A DNA stretch of 64,000 bases from an uncultured Lachnospiraceae bacterium. GTDB lineage: Bacteria; Bacillota; Clostridia; Lachnospirales; Lachnospiraceae. Both the position numbers and the translations under genes were made by a program. The first letter of the stretch is position 1; the number at the start of each line of letters is the position of its first letter. The notes under the pieces are model-generated. The model was not told the DNA's origin and searched no databases. It saw only the letters and a program-made list of their open reading frames with translations. The stretch lies in contig CAJUKV010000014.1 of the NCBI GenBank assembly GCA_910587305.1, positions 17,371-81,370 on the forward strand, in the 5' to 3' direction. Positions 41,252 to 50,620 of the stretch are shown here, in pieces.

Positions 41252-41563
41252 ATGTTTACAGGAGTATTGCCAATCGGTTCAGTCGTATTATTAAAAAACA
41301 GTACAAAAAAACTTATGATTATCGGGTTTGCACAGGTATCTGCAAGTAATCCTGACAAAGTGTATGATTATGTGGGATGCGTTTTCCCGGAAGGTTTTAT
41401 AGGGCCGGATCAGACCTTTTTATTTGATTCACAGCAGATTGATAAGATTTTTGCGGTAGGATATCAGGATGAGGAACAGATGAGCTTTAAAATACGTGTG
41501 GATGAGGCATTGTCTGAAATCAGGAGAAAAGAAAGTGAAAAACAGGACAAAAAAGAAGAGTAA
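41252..41563 (+). CDS. DUF4176-like T7SS-associated protein
   Basis: A 103-residue protein with LPIGSVVLLKNSTKKLMIIG, YDYVGCVFPEGFIGPDQ, FDSQQIDKIFAVGYQDEEQ and a highly charged tail (RRKESEKQDKKEE). It is a paralogue of the protein at 32137, and each follows a substrate gene. The end of this gene overlaps the start of the VWA-FHA gene by 29 bases in another frame, implying coupled translation. AATAGGAGGAAAGAT precedes the ATG. Confidence 0.75.
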   Translation: MFTGVLPIGSVVLLKNSTKKLMIIGFAQVSASNPDKVYDYVGCVFPEGFIGPDQTFLFDSQQIDKIFAVGYQDEEQMSFKIRVDEALSEIRRKESEKQDKKEE

Positions 41564-43082
41564 AATATGGCTGGCTGCTATAGAAATTATTCTATTGTGC
41601 CTGCTGCCTGCAAAGAGCATTTATGCAGCAGAAGAGGCGGAAACTTTGGAAGTCTTTACAGGCGATTTAGAAGTTTCCGTTTATGTAAAGGGGATTGAGA
41701 GCGGCAGCGGGTTATCAGTGCAGATCGGGACGGCGGCATGCGAGGATATAGAGGTAACCGGAATAGACGAAAAGGAAGTCCCCATGAGGACGCTGGTGAT
41801 GCTTGATAATTCGATTTCCATCCCTGAAAAGGCAAGAGACCGGATAGCGGAAGTATTGCAGAATTTAACAGCAGACAGACTTGTGGGGGAAGAAATAGCC
41901 ATAACTGTTTTCAGTGAGGATATTACTTGGCTGACAGACTATACGAGTGATTATTCTACTCTTAGGTCAGCCGTCGAGAAAATTAGTTATCAGGATCAGG
42001 AGACTTATTTGACAGACGTCCTTTATGATTTACTTTTGTCAGGCCGGATAGCTGGCGAGGATGCGGTATATAACAGAATTATTGTTATATCAGATGGTGT
42101 GGATAATAAGTCGATTGGATATACGAAGGAGGAGCTGTACACATTTTTAAGAGAGAATCCGATTCCGGTATATACGCTTGGCGTTGGAACAGGAAAAAAT
42201 AATGAACAATTGGAAAATATGTTTTCCATATCCAGAATTACTAAAGCAGAAAGCTTTCTTTTAGATGAATTGGAAAATACGTTGGATGTCAATTCAATCT
42301 TGAATGAGGATAGGGATATTTTAGAGATAAAGATAAAGCCGGACGCCGAGCTTTTAGATGGTACAAGAAAATCTGTCAAACTTGATTTCGGATCAGGGCA
42401 AAGCCTTACAACAGAAATAAATATGCCGCAACAGGAAAATGTGGACAAGCCGCCAAAAGAGACCGAGCAGCCAACTCCCATTAAGCAGCCGGAAACAGGT
42501 GATACGGCGAAGCAGTCAATACAGCAGGAAAAACAGGGGATTGGCTTAGCTGTATTACTTATGATAATACTGGCAGCTTTGATGATAGGGGCAGGAATCA
42601 TTTTTCTGGTAATCTTCTTTTATAAAAAGAAAAAGAAAGATAAGACGTTCGAGACAATAACAGAGGATGCGCTTTCAGAATTGGTAAACGCTGAAAACAC
42701 AAAATATGAAAAGACAGAGATTGTAGGGATGAACCGGAAAAATAAGGATGGCGATACATTCATGATCTGGGATTCCGATGCTTCATACAATATTGTACTG
42801 ACAGATGTAGATTCACCTTATAAAACATTTCAAGTACCTATTGCCAGTTCTGTTGTGATAGGAAGAAAAGAAGGGATAAGTGATATTGTTATCAATTATG
42901 ACAGAACAGTTTCGGGAAAACACTGCCGGATTGATTTGAAGAATGGGCGCTTTTTTATTGTTGATTTACAATCGGCAAATAAAACATTTGTAAATAATAG
43001 TGAAATTTTATCTGAAACAGAATTGTTTTCGGGGGATATTTTAAAACTTGGAAATGTAAAATTGAAGTTTGAAGTGCGTTAG
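41535..43082 (+). CDS. VWA domain - transmembrane - FHA domain protein
   Basis: A 515-residue single-pass protein. A signal peptide (1-31, ending SIYAA) leads to an extracellular von Willebrand A domain, whose metal site is DNSIS in TLVMLDNSISIPEKA (about residue 82) and whose later strand is IIVISDGVDNKSIG. A Pro/Gln/Glu-rich linker follows, then a membrane helix (about 345-375) and a basic stop-transfer KKKKKDK. The cytoplasmic C-terminal FHA domain has VVIGRKEGISDIVINYDR then TVSGKHCRID, the intact R, S and H. The start is GTG 41535 after AGGAGAAAAGAAA. It could relay surface binding to phosphothreonine partners. Confidence 0.8.
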   Translation: MKNRTKKKSKIWLAAIEIILLCLLPAKSIYAAEEAETLEVFTGDLEVSVYVKGIESGSGLSVQIGTAACEDIEVTGIDEKEVPMRTLVMLDNSISIPEKARDRIAEVLQNLTADRLVGEEIAITVFSEDITWLTDYTSDYSTLRSAVEKISYQDQETYLTDVLYDLLLSGRIAGEDAVYNRIIVISDGVDNKSIGYTKEELYTFLRENPIPVYTLGVGTGKNNEQLENMFSISRITKAESFLLDELENTLDVNSILNEDRDILEIKIKPDAELLDGTRKSVKLDFGSGQSLTTEINMPQQENVDKPPKETEQPTPIKQPETGDTAKQSIQQEKQGIGLAVLLMIILAALMIGAGIIFLVIFFYKKKKKDKTFETITEDALSELVNAENTKYEKTEIVGMNRKNKDGDTFMIWDSDASYNIVLTDVDSPYKTFQVPIASSVVIGRKEGISDIVINYDRTVSGKHCRIDLKNGRFFIVDLQSANKTFVNNSEILSETELFSGDILKLGNVKLKFEVR

Positions 43083-43093
43083 GACTGAGATTT

Positions 43094-43819
43094 ATGGAAT
43101 ATGTAGGAATCAGTGAAACCGGATTGGTCAGGGAAATGAATCAGGATGCTATTTTGATGCATGCCGATACGTGTGCGGGGTTTTTTGCAGTGGCGGATGG
43201 AATGGGAGGACACAGCCATGGGGAATGGGCGAGTCGTCACATCATTATGGAATTGGAGGTATGGTGGAAACAGTTCCGGGCAACTTCATATGAAAATGAT
43301 TTCAGAAGAATGACAGTATCCATAAAGCAGGCGGTAGATCAAGCTAACAGGGAAATTTATACAACTTATAATCGGATGACAATCTGCGGTTCTACAATAG
43401 CTGTTCTGTTTTTATATCAGAATCAATATTGCATTTTATATGCTGGCGACAGCCGGGTATATCAATATCAGGGAAACGAACTGACCCTTCTGACAATTGA
43501 TGAAACATGGGAAAACCAAGCCGGATTGAGTCCGGAGGAAAGAAAAGATTTCCTAAATCCGAATTATGGGAAATTGGTTAATGCCATAGGAACACGGGAA
43601 ACAATGCGTTGCAGGATACTGACAGGGGTATGGGAGGATGATAGTCTTTTTCTGCTCTGTACAGATGGGCTTTATAAGTTCTGCACAAATAAAGAGTTAA
43701 AGTACTATATGAAAAAAAGCCGGAAAGCAGATAATCTTGGAAATATCTGTAATCAGATACGGGATACTGTGTACCGGAATGGAGCAGGGGACAATGTATC
43801 GTATATTATTGTCCGATAA
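43094..43819 (+). CDS. PP2C-type serine/threonine phosphatase
   Basis: A 241-residue metal-dependent phosphatase (PPM/PP2C). The metal ligands appear as Asp18 in REMNQDAIL, Asp35-Gly36 in VADGMGGHSHGEWAS, the later CTDGLYKF and the final AGDNVSYIIV. LYAGDSRVYQY is the central strand. It is expected to reverse phosphorylation by a PknB-type kinase, most obviously the one encoded at 61140. It lies 11 bases after the VWA-FHA gene, and no membrane segment is present. The same arrangement of phosphatase and FHA proteins is common to phospho-regulated secretion systems such as T6SS loci. Confidence 0.9.
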   Translation: MEYVGISETGLVREMNQDAILMHADTCAGFFAVADGMGGHSHGEWASRHIIMELEVWWKQFRATSYENDFRRMTVSIKQAVDQANREIYTTYNRMTICGSTIAVLFLYQNQYCILYAGDSRVYQYQGNELTLLTIDETWENQAGLSPEERKDFLNPNYGKLVNAIGTRETMRCRILTGVWEDDSLFLLCTDGLYKFCTNKELKYYMKKSRKADNLGNICNQIRDTVYRNGAGDNVSYIIVR

Positions 43820-43889
43820 CTGAGCAATACCTGGCCGGAATATTTGATTGTCAAATGATTTTTGAAATAGCAGATAGGGAGATAATAAA

Positions 43890-45446
43890 GTGAAAGAAAA
43901 AAAGCAAATAATTATTAAGGTGTTTACCAGCGGTTTTATCATATTTATCAGCTTATATTTTCTGCAACGGCTTCTGCTCCCTAAGTATGCATCAGAAATT
44001 GTGGAAGGCGCCATGATTGCGGAATACTATCAGGAAGAAAAAAATCATGATGTGATTTTTATCGGAGACTGTGAAGTATATGAGAATTTTTCTCCGCAGG
44101 TACTTTGGGATGATTTCGGGATCAACAGCTATATCAGAGGCAGTGCGCAGCAATTGATCTGGCAGTCCTATTATATTCTGGAGGACACACTCCGCTATGA
44201 AATCCCCAAAGTAGTTATTTTTAATGTACAGTCCATGCAGTTTGATAAACCGGACAAAGAAGCTTATAACAGAATGACGATTGACGGTATGAGATGGTCT
44301 CTTTCTAAACTAGGAGCAATTGAAGCCTCCATGACAGATAAAGAAAGCTGCCTGGAGTATATATTTCCCGCCCTGCGTTATCATTCCAGATGGAATGATA
44401 TTACATCTGAAGATTGGGAGTATATGTTTGATACACCCAGGGTATCCCATAATGGATACTATATGAGGGTTGATACGAAGGCAGCGAAAGATGTGCCGGA
44501 AGGAAAACCGCTGGCGGATTATAGATTTGGAGAGGTGGATTATGAATATCTGGACAGACTTACAAAACTTTGTAAAGTCAACAATATTGAGCTGATTCTT
44601 ATAAAAGCGCCTTCACTTTATCCATATTGGTATGGGCAATGGGAAAAGCAGATAGAAAATTATGCGAAAGAGAATGAGCTTTTATATATTAATTTTCTGG
44701 AGCTGACAGAGGAAACCGGGCTGAATTTTGACACGGATACTTATGATGGCGGATTGCATATGAATTTATCCGGTGCAGAAAAAATAACAAGATATTTGGG
44801 CGAAATTTTGATGCAGGAAACAAAGCTTGAGGACAGGCGCGATGAAGATTCACTGACTGTTATGTGGGATAAAAAACGTGAAAGATATAAAGCGGACAGG
44901 GAAGAACAATACAGGGAATTTGAAAATAGGGAAGATACCGCACAAAGCGAAATTGAAATGACCGCAAAAAAAGCTGTTGATGAAAAAACGGAAGAGCCGG
45001 CAATGCAGGACGGTGGAGGTATAGAGAAAGAGAAGGATTACAAAGGTTATGTGTTTATCTATCATGATGCTGTGATTGAAATAAATGCCGAAGCAGCTCC
45101 AATCCTTAAAAAGCTTGGAAAATCAAATTCTTATTTTGAGGCAGCCAGCTGTGCCTTTAACGGGTTGGATAAGATGTATACATATAATAGCTTTGAATTG
45201 GATACTTATCCGGTGGATGATAAGGATTACGTTTCCATGATTTTGTTTAAAGATGATTCCATTTCCACTGCGGAAGGGGTGGGTATCGGAGATCCGGCGG
45301 AAAAAGTAACAGAGATTTATGGAGGTGATCTGATAAAAGGAAATGGAATGTCTGTGTATGAAAAAGATGGTATGAAGCTTTGCTTTATTGTCGAGGAGGG
45401 AAATGTTTCTTCAATAGAGTATCAAACGGCTGTGCTGGATGATTAA
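43890..45446 (+). CDS. membrane-anchored SGNH/DltD-like protein with Cys in the nucleophile position
   Basis: A 518-residue protein with one N-terminal membrane helix (about 10-30) and an extracytoplasmic SGNH-hydrolase fold. Block I reads DVIFIGDCEVYENFSP, so the usual Ser of G-D-S is Cys61. The downstream dyad is Asp286/His290 in TYDGGLHMNLSG. Residues about 320-385 are a charged coiled linker. The last 130 residues form an extra beta-domain (SFELDTYPVDDKDYVSMIL, EGVGIGDPAEKVTEIYGG) of unknown role. Next to ACP and MBOAT genes it fills the place of DltD/AlgX-type proteins in acyl transfer across the membrane. Start GTG 43890 after GGGAGAT. Confidence 0.72.
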   Translation: MKEKKQIIIKVFTSGFIIFISLYFLQRLLLPKYASEIVEGAMIAEYYQEEKNHDVIFIGDCEVYENFSPQVLWDDFGINSYIRGSAQQLIWQSYYILEDTLRYEIPKVVIFNVQSMQFDKPDKEAYNRMTIDGMRWSLSKLGAIEASMTDKESCLEYIFPALRYHSRWNDITSEDWEYMFDTPRVSHNGYYMRVDTKAAKDVPEGKPLADYRFGEVDYEYLDRLTKLCKVNNIELILIKAPSLYPYWYGQWEKQIENYAKENELLYINFLELTEETGLNFDTDTYDGGLHMNLSGAEKITRYLGEILMQETKLEDRRDEDSLTVMWDKKRERYKADREEQYREFENREDTAQSEIEMTAKKAVDEKTEEPAMQDGGGIEKEKDYKGYVFIYHDAVIEINAEAAPILKKLGKSNSYFEAASCAFNGLDKMYTYNSFELDTYPVDDKDYVSMILFKDDSISTAEGVGIGDPAEKVTEIYGGDLIKGNGMSVYEKDGMKLCFIVEEGNVSSIEYQTAVLDD

Positions 45447-45518
45447 TGTAAAATGAAAATTTTTGGTTAGTATTTTTTTGGTAAATAAACTGTGATTATG
45501 GTTAGAAAGGCAGGAGAC

Positions 45519-45746
45519 ATGGAAAGATTATTGAATATTTTAAGCGATATGCATCCGGATGTGGATTTTGAGGTACAGGAAAATTTAATCAAGGAAGGAA
45601 TTTTGGATTCTTTCGATATAGTGACATTGGTTACGGAAATTACGGAGGAATTTGACGTAATGATCAGAGCCAGAGATATAACACCCGAAAATTTTAATTC
45701 CGCTAAGGCGCTATATGCCTTGATTCAAAGGCTGGAAGAAGAATAG
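45519..45746 (+). CDS. acyl/aminoacyl carrier protein (DltC-like)
   Basis: A 75-residue four-helix carrier protein. The phosphopantetheine attachment Ser31 lies in EGILDSFDIVTLVTEI, the usual D-S motif, followed by EFDVMIRARDITPENF. It would carry an activated amino acid as a thioester, loaded by the adenylation enzyme at 53135 and used by the MBOAT protein 18 bases downstream. ATG 45519 follows GCAGGAGAC; the reading frame extends nine codons further without a better site. A dedicated phosphopantetheinyl transferase is not in the window. Confidence 0.88.
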   Translation: MERLLNILSDMHPDVDFEVQENLIKEGILDSFDIVTLVTEITEEFDVMIRARDITPENFNSAKALYALIQRLEEE

Positions 45747-45764
45747 CAGGTATCGGAGGGAGAT

Positions 45765-47360
45765 ATGCTTTTTACATCATATGCGTTTTTGGGGTTTATG
45801 ATATTGCTGCTTATTGCCTATTATCTGATCCCGGGAAAATTCCAGTGGCAACTGTTACTAGTATTTAGTTACTGGTTTTATTTCCTTGCTGATTTTCGAT
45901 ATCTGTTTTATATCCTCATAACAACGGCAACAATATATTGGACAACTGTCGGTATTGATAAGAACAGGGAAAAGCAGGGAGCATATTTAAGGGAACATAA
46001 AGAAGAAATGTCCAAAGAGGAAAAGAAAAGCTATAAAAGCAGTCAGAAAAAAATCTGTCGCAGACTGCTTATAGCATGCCTTCTTCTGAATTTGGGGATC
46101 TTGGCGGTAGTGAAATACGGAAATTTTTTCATTGCTAATATGAACGGCTTATTTTCGGTTTTCGGCAAAACGAGTCAATTATCGTTTGTGAATCTTATCA
46201 TGCCGCTTGGAATCTCTTTTTATACTTTTCAAGCAATCGGATATTTAATTGATGTCTACCAGGAGACGGTGGAGGTCGAAAAAAATCCTTTTAAACTTGC
46301 GCTTTTTATTTCCTTTTTCCCACAGCTTATGCAAGGCCCCATCAGCCGATACGGTGATTTGTCGGAAACTCTCTATGGAGAGCATAAATTTGATATAAGA
46401 GCGGTGAACCGCGGCCTTCAGAGAGTATTGTGGGGGTATTTTAAGAAGCTGGTGATTGCAGACAGGATTTTGACTGCTGTCAGTACAATCACAGGTGATA
46501 CGGAGGCCTATAGCGGTGCATACATATTTGTGGGAATGCTGCTTTATACGATAGAGCTGTATGCGGACTTTACGGGGGGAATTGATATTACTATTGGGAT
46601 TGCGGAGACTTTAGGGATTGTTGTACAGGAGAACTTTAACCGCCCGTATTTTTCAAAATCTCTTAAGGAATATTGGAGAAGATGGCATATTTCTATGTGT
46701 GCATGGTTTAGAAGTTATGTATTCTATCCTGTTTCCGCTAGTAAAACACTTCAAAAATTTTCCGGTTTTTCCCGTAAACATTTTGGAGAAAAAATGGGAA
46801 GAAGGCTTCCGGTATATGTGGCTTCTTTTGTTGTCTGGCTGGCCACAGGGATATGGCATGGAGCAAGCTGGAATTTTGTAGTATGGGGATTAGCGAACTG
46901 GTTTGTCCTAATGGTTTCTGAAGAATTGGAGCCATACTATGGTAAATTCCATGAGCGATATGCAAATGTCGGACAGAAGAAAGCATATAAGGTATTTCAG
47001 ATTGGCAGGACTTTCCTGCTGGTATGTTGTCTGAATCTTTTTGACTGTTACAGTAGTGTGGTAGATACGTTGCGAATGACGGGGTCAATGTTTACAGCCG
47101 GGAATTGGAATATTCTGTGGAATGGTGCATTGTTTGACATAGGCTTAACTGTTGTTGATTATGGCATTTTAGCTGGTGGGGTAATTCTCATGATTATAGT
47201 GAGTCTTATACAACGCAATGGTAGTGTGAGAGAAAAGATAGCATTACGTCCTTATCCGGTGAAATTTATTGTATGGTACGGACTGTTTTTAGCAGTATTT
47301 CTGATGGGAATTTACGGAATTGGATATGATGCCAGCCAGTTTATTTATAACCGTTTTTAA
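45765..47360 (+). CDS. MBOAT family O-acyltransferase (DltB/AlgI-like)
   Basis: A 531-residue polytopic membrane enzyme. The conserved catalytic region has His308 in RRWHISMCAWFRSYVFYP and the invariant MBOAT His365 in LATGIWHGASWNFVVWG. FPQLMQGPISRYGDL is another family signature. DltB moves D-alanine from the carrier protein to an outer acceptor, while AlgI moves acetyl groups. Position immediately after a carrier-protein gene argues for the DltB-like use of a carrier thioester. It would work with the SGNH protein upstream. A shorter stretch near residues 75-95 is strongly charged (KEEMSKEEKKSYKSSQKK), a cytoplasmic loop. Confidence 0.9.
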   Translation: MLFTSYAFLGFMILLLIAYYLIPGKFQWQLLLVFSYWFYFLADFRYLFYILITTATIYWTTVGIDKNREKQGAYLREHKEEMSKEEKKSYKSSQKKICRRLLIACLLLNLGILAVVKYGNFFIANMNGLFSVFGKTSQLSFVNLIMPLGISFYTFQAIGYLIDVYQETVEVEKNPFKLALFISFFPQLMQGPISRYGDLSETLYGEHKFDIRAVNRGLQRVLWGYFKKLVIADRILTAVSTITGDTEAYSGAYIFVGMLLYTIELYADFTGGIDITIGIAETLGIVVQENFNRPYFSKSLKEYWRRWHISMCAWFRSYVFYPVSASKTLQKFSGFSRKHFGEKMGRRLPVYVASFVVWLATGIWHGASWNFVVWGLANWFVLMVSEELEPYYGKFHERYANVGQKKAYKVFQIGRTFLLVCCLNLFDCYSSVVDTLRMTGSMFTAGNWNILWNGALFDIGLTVVDYGILAGGVILMIIVSLIQRNGSVREKIALRPYPVKFIVWYGLFLAVFLMGIYGIGYDASQFIYNRF

Positions 47361-47398
47361 AAAGAGTTATGAGGAATTTTAGAATCAGGAGGTCAATA

Positions 47399-48640
47399 AT
47401 GAGACTGAAAATTCAGGATTTCATATTTATAAATAGGAAAAAAATGATTGGAATTGCAACAGGTTTAATGATAATTGTGTTTACATTAATGATTGGAAAC
47501 CGTGTCTACAGTGCGGCTCCTGAAAATAAATTGTCCAGACAGCTTGATTTAGGAAATAAGTATCTGGAGGATCATGAATATAAGGCAGCAGCTGTGGCAT
47601 TCGAAAACGCAATTGCAATTGATGAGAAATGTATGGAAGCGTATGTAGGAGGCATAGAAGCATATCTTCTGATGGATGATAAGGATGCATTGTTAACATT
47701 TTATGACAGAGCATTGTCGGCAGTTTCAGATTTGGATGCAGGTACTGCCGGGCAAAAGACAGACTTTGTTGTTGAAATTTATCTGGCATCAGACAGAGTG
47801 TATAGTGATGACTGGGAAATGAAAATAAGAGTGCTGGAAGAAGGATGGAATATTACTGAAAATGTGGAAATAAAAGAAATGCTGATAGTGAAATATCTGG
47901 ATATAGCGGAAGAAAAATCCGTAGCAGAAGATTATGAGAGTGGGTTAGAGTGTTTTGACAGACTCTTAAAATTGGCAGCAGAGGATGAAAGAGTTTTGGA
48001 AACACTGGGGAGGTGCCTTAGTGTCTATCTGGAATGTATGGTGAAAGAGAAAAATTATGATGAAGTCAGGAGACTGGCTGGGAAATATAAAGAGATAGTA
48101 ACCAATATAGATTTTAATGCGATATTAAAACAGATGGAGGAACAGGCGTCTTGGGAGAAAGAGGCAGCTCTACGTGAAGAAGAAAAGCGGAAAGAGCAGG
48201 AAGATAAGGGGCATGATGAGGTACCACAGGACATAGAGGAAGAAGATACGGTAATTGAAGAAAATGAAGTGTCAGCAGTGGATAATGCATTACAGGGAGG
48301 TACTTGGGTGGACGACTTATATCAGAAGATACTTTCGGAAGATGCGGATGCAGTATTTGCCATAATGGAGGAACCGGATCTTAGAGAGAGATGTGAAGCA
48401 TATCAGTATTCAGATGATGAATATGGTACAAGGATGTATAGGTTGTTGACATCAGATGGAAATATCTTTTGGGCCTTAGGGGGAACAGACAGAGATGATA
48501 TTTTTAATATATCATGTTCTCCGGATTTGGATCCTTTTGACTATGATATAGGTGTGATGGAGGATACGGAATATAAGTTTTTGATTATAGATGGTGAAAG
48601 GATGCAGATAGGCGTGATTGGGGGTATTCCTATAGATTAA
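47399..48640 (+). CDS. membrane-anchored TPR protein (paralogue 1 of 3)
   Basis: A 413-residue protein with an N-terminal membrane helix (about 16-33) and an extracytoplasmic TPR region. It starts LSRQLDLGNKYLEDHEYKAA then AVAFENAIAIDEKCMEAYVG, nearly the same as in the proteins at 54686 and 59034. More helical repeats follow to about residue 235, then a Glu-rich coiled segment (EREEEKRKEQEDK-like). A C-terminal globular part (about 310-413) matches nothing I know. It probably scaffolds protein contacts outside the membrane. ATG 47399 follows CAGGAGGTCAATA. Confidence 0.7.
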   Translation: MRLKIQDFIFINRKKMIGIATGLMIIVFTLMIGNRVYSAAPENKLSRQLDLGNKYLEDHEYKAAAVAFENAIAIDEKCMEAYVGGIEAYLLMDDKDALLTFYDRALSAVSDLDAGTAGQKTDFVVEIYLASDRVYSDDWEMKIRVLEEGWNITENVEIKEMLIVKYLDIAEEKSVAEDYESGLECFDRLLKLAAEDERVLETLGRCLSVYLECMVKEKNYDEVRRLAGKYKEIVTNIDFNAILKQMEEQASWEKEAALREEEKRKEQEDKGHDEVPQDIEEEDTVIEENEVSAVDNALQGGTWVDDLYQKILSEDADAVFAIMEEPDLRERCEAYQYSDDEYGTRMYRLLTSDGNIFWALGGTDRDDIFNISCSPDLDPFDYDIGVMEDTEYKFLIIDGERMQIGVIGGIPID

Positions 48641-48661
48641 TACTAACGGAGGATAAGAATT

Positions 48662-50497
48662 ATGTGTGCAATCTGCGGAATTTTCAATATTAAAAATACA
48701 AAAAAAATAGCCCCATCCATTGTAGCAAACATGCTCAAAACCATCAGGCACCGTGGACCGGATGGCAGTGATATCTTCCTGTCAGAAGAAATTGCGCTGG
48801 GATTCAATCGCCTTAGCTTTCTGGATTTACAAGGAGGTATGCAGCCTATTTGGAACGAGGATAAATCAATTGTTATGGTCTGTAATGGAGAAATTTTCAA
48901 TTTCGCAGAACTTCGTACGGACCTGGCGGCAAGAGGGCACCGTTTTCGAACAAAGACGGACGTAGAAGTAATCCTACATCTTTACGAGGAATGTGGAACA
49001 GATTTTCCGAAACAGCTTAATGGGCAGTTCGCTATTGCGTTGTATGATTACCGGAAAAAACAGTTATTTCTTGTTCGTGATCAAACAGGCATTGCACCAT
49101 TATTCTATACGATAGTAGATGGGAGAATCGTATTTGCTTCTGAAATTAAGGCAATTTTGGAATATCCTGCAGTGGAGCGAAAGCTAAATCTTAAGGCGGT
49201 AGATCAGTTGATGAACTTTCCGGGGATAGTTTCACCTACGACATTTTTTAAGGGGATTTATTCTCTGCAATGTGGACATATGTTGCAAATTGAAATGGAT
49301 GATGAGATTCGTGATATTGAATATTGGGATTTAATTTATGATGTGGAAGAAGACAGAGGGGAAATATATTATGTGGAAAAGTTGAGAGAACTACTGAAGG
49401 AATCCATTTCAAGACGTCTGGTGGCGGATGTGCCAATCGGCTTTTATATTTCCGGAGGTTTGGACAGCTCTATTGTAGCCTGTTATATCGGTAAATTTTT
49501 GCTGAATAGCTATTATTCCTTTTCAGCGGAAATTGGAGAGAGTGAGTTAGATGAGAGCCATTTTCAAAATATTATCAAAGAGTATGTTCATTCCAACCAT
49601 TATAGTACAAAGGTGGCGGAAGAAGAAATATGGGAGAATCTGGAAGATGTTATTTATCATGCCGAAGGGGCGGTAAAGGAAAGTTATGATGTGGCAGCCT
49701 ATTTACTTTCGGAACTTGTGAGCCATTCTCCGGCAAAAGCTGTTTTAACAGGACAGGGGTCAGATGAATTTTTCTGCGGCTATGCAGGTTATATGGTAGA
49801 CCAATTTCGAAATATGCGAAAAGCGGAAATGACAAAAGCAGAGCGTGAAGTCAACGAACGGTTATGGGGAGATCCATATTTCCGATATGAACGTAACCAT
49901 CCGCAGATTCGTAAGCTGCACAATCAGATATACAATGAAGATATTAGGGGAGAGCTGCAGAAGTTTTCGGCTTTAGTTAAGAGCCCGATTAATGTGGAAC
50001 GTCTAAAAGGACTGAGTACTCAGAAGCGTCGTTCGTACATAGATTATAAACTCAGACTTTCGGATCATTTATTGGGAGAACATGGAGACAGAATGTTTTT
50101 CTCGCATTCTGTTGAAGGAAGACATCCGTTTTTGGATTTAGAGCTTTTGACATTCGTGACACAGATTCCGGACAAGTATAAGCTGAATGGCGTGAATGAA
50201 AAGTATATTTTGAAAAAAGCCGGAGAAGGAGTTGTGCCAAAGGAGATTTTAAAAAGAAAGAAATTTCCTTTTCAGGCTCCGGGAATGTCATCAATGGTAT
50301 CGCAACCCGGTGTTATGGAATATATAACTGAGGAAAAGATAAGAAAATACAATATATTTGATCCCGGATGCGTAGCAGAAATGAAAAAAAGGTACAGTCA
50401 GAAGGATTTTAAGCTGATGGGTGCATATGAAATAGATTATTTGATGATAGTGATGACAGTTACAATGCTGTGTGAAAAGTTTCGCCTCTCTGTGTGA
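48662..50497 (+). CDS. asnB: glutamine-hydrolysing asparagine synthetase
   Basis: A 611-residue class II amidotransferase. Cys2 of MCAICGIFN is the glutaminase nucleophile, with RLSFLDLQGG and CNGEIFN in the same domain. The synthetase domain has the pyrophosphate loop FYISGGLDSSIVACYIG and LTGQGSDEFFCGY. It normally makes Asn from Asp, ATP and Gln, but AsnB relatives (for example LtsA in Corynebacterium) amidate cell-wall carboxyls. Lying between the MBOAT and racemase genes of an aminoacylation-like set, it may supply or modify the amino acid transferred. That link is inference. The start is 21 bases after the TPR gene stop. Confidence 0.9.
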   Translation: MCAICGIFNIKNTKKIAPSIVANMLKTIRHRGPDGSDIFLSEEIALGFNRLSFLDLQGGMQPIWNEDKSIVMVCNGEIFNFAELRTDLAARGHRFRTKTDVEVILHLYEECGTDFPKQLNGQFAIALYDYRKKQLFLVRDQTGIAPLFYTIVDGRIVFASEIKAILEYPAVERKLNLKAVDQLMNFPGIVSPTTFFKGIYSLQCGHMLQIEMDDEIRDIEYWDLIYDVEEDRGEIYYVEKLRELLKESISRRLVADVPIGFYISGGLDSSIVACYIGKFLLNSYYSFSAEIGESELDESHFQNIIKEYVHSNHYSTKVAEEEIWENLEDVIYHAEGAVKESYDVAAYLLSELVSHSPAKAVLTGQGSDEFFCGYAGYMVDQFRNMRKAEMTKAEREVNERLWGDPYFRYERNHPQIRKLHNQIYNEDIRGELQKFSALVKSPINVERLKGLSTQKRRSYIDYKLRLSDHLLGEHGDRMFFSHSVEGRHPFLDLELLTFVTQIPDKYKLNGVNEKYILKKAGEGVVPKEILKRKKFPFQAPGMSSMVSQPGVMEYITEEKIRKYNIFDPGCVAEMKKRYSQKDFKLMGAYEIDYLMIVMTVTMLCEKFRLSV

Positions 50498-50620
50498 TGA
50501 TTGATCAGTGTAGGAAAATTTTGATGGATACAATAGCAATACATAGACGGTGAGTATATTTTGTGCATGCATGGATAGTGGCATAACAGTTCGGATGAAA
50601 GGATATGAAAGATTGGTAGA

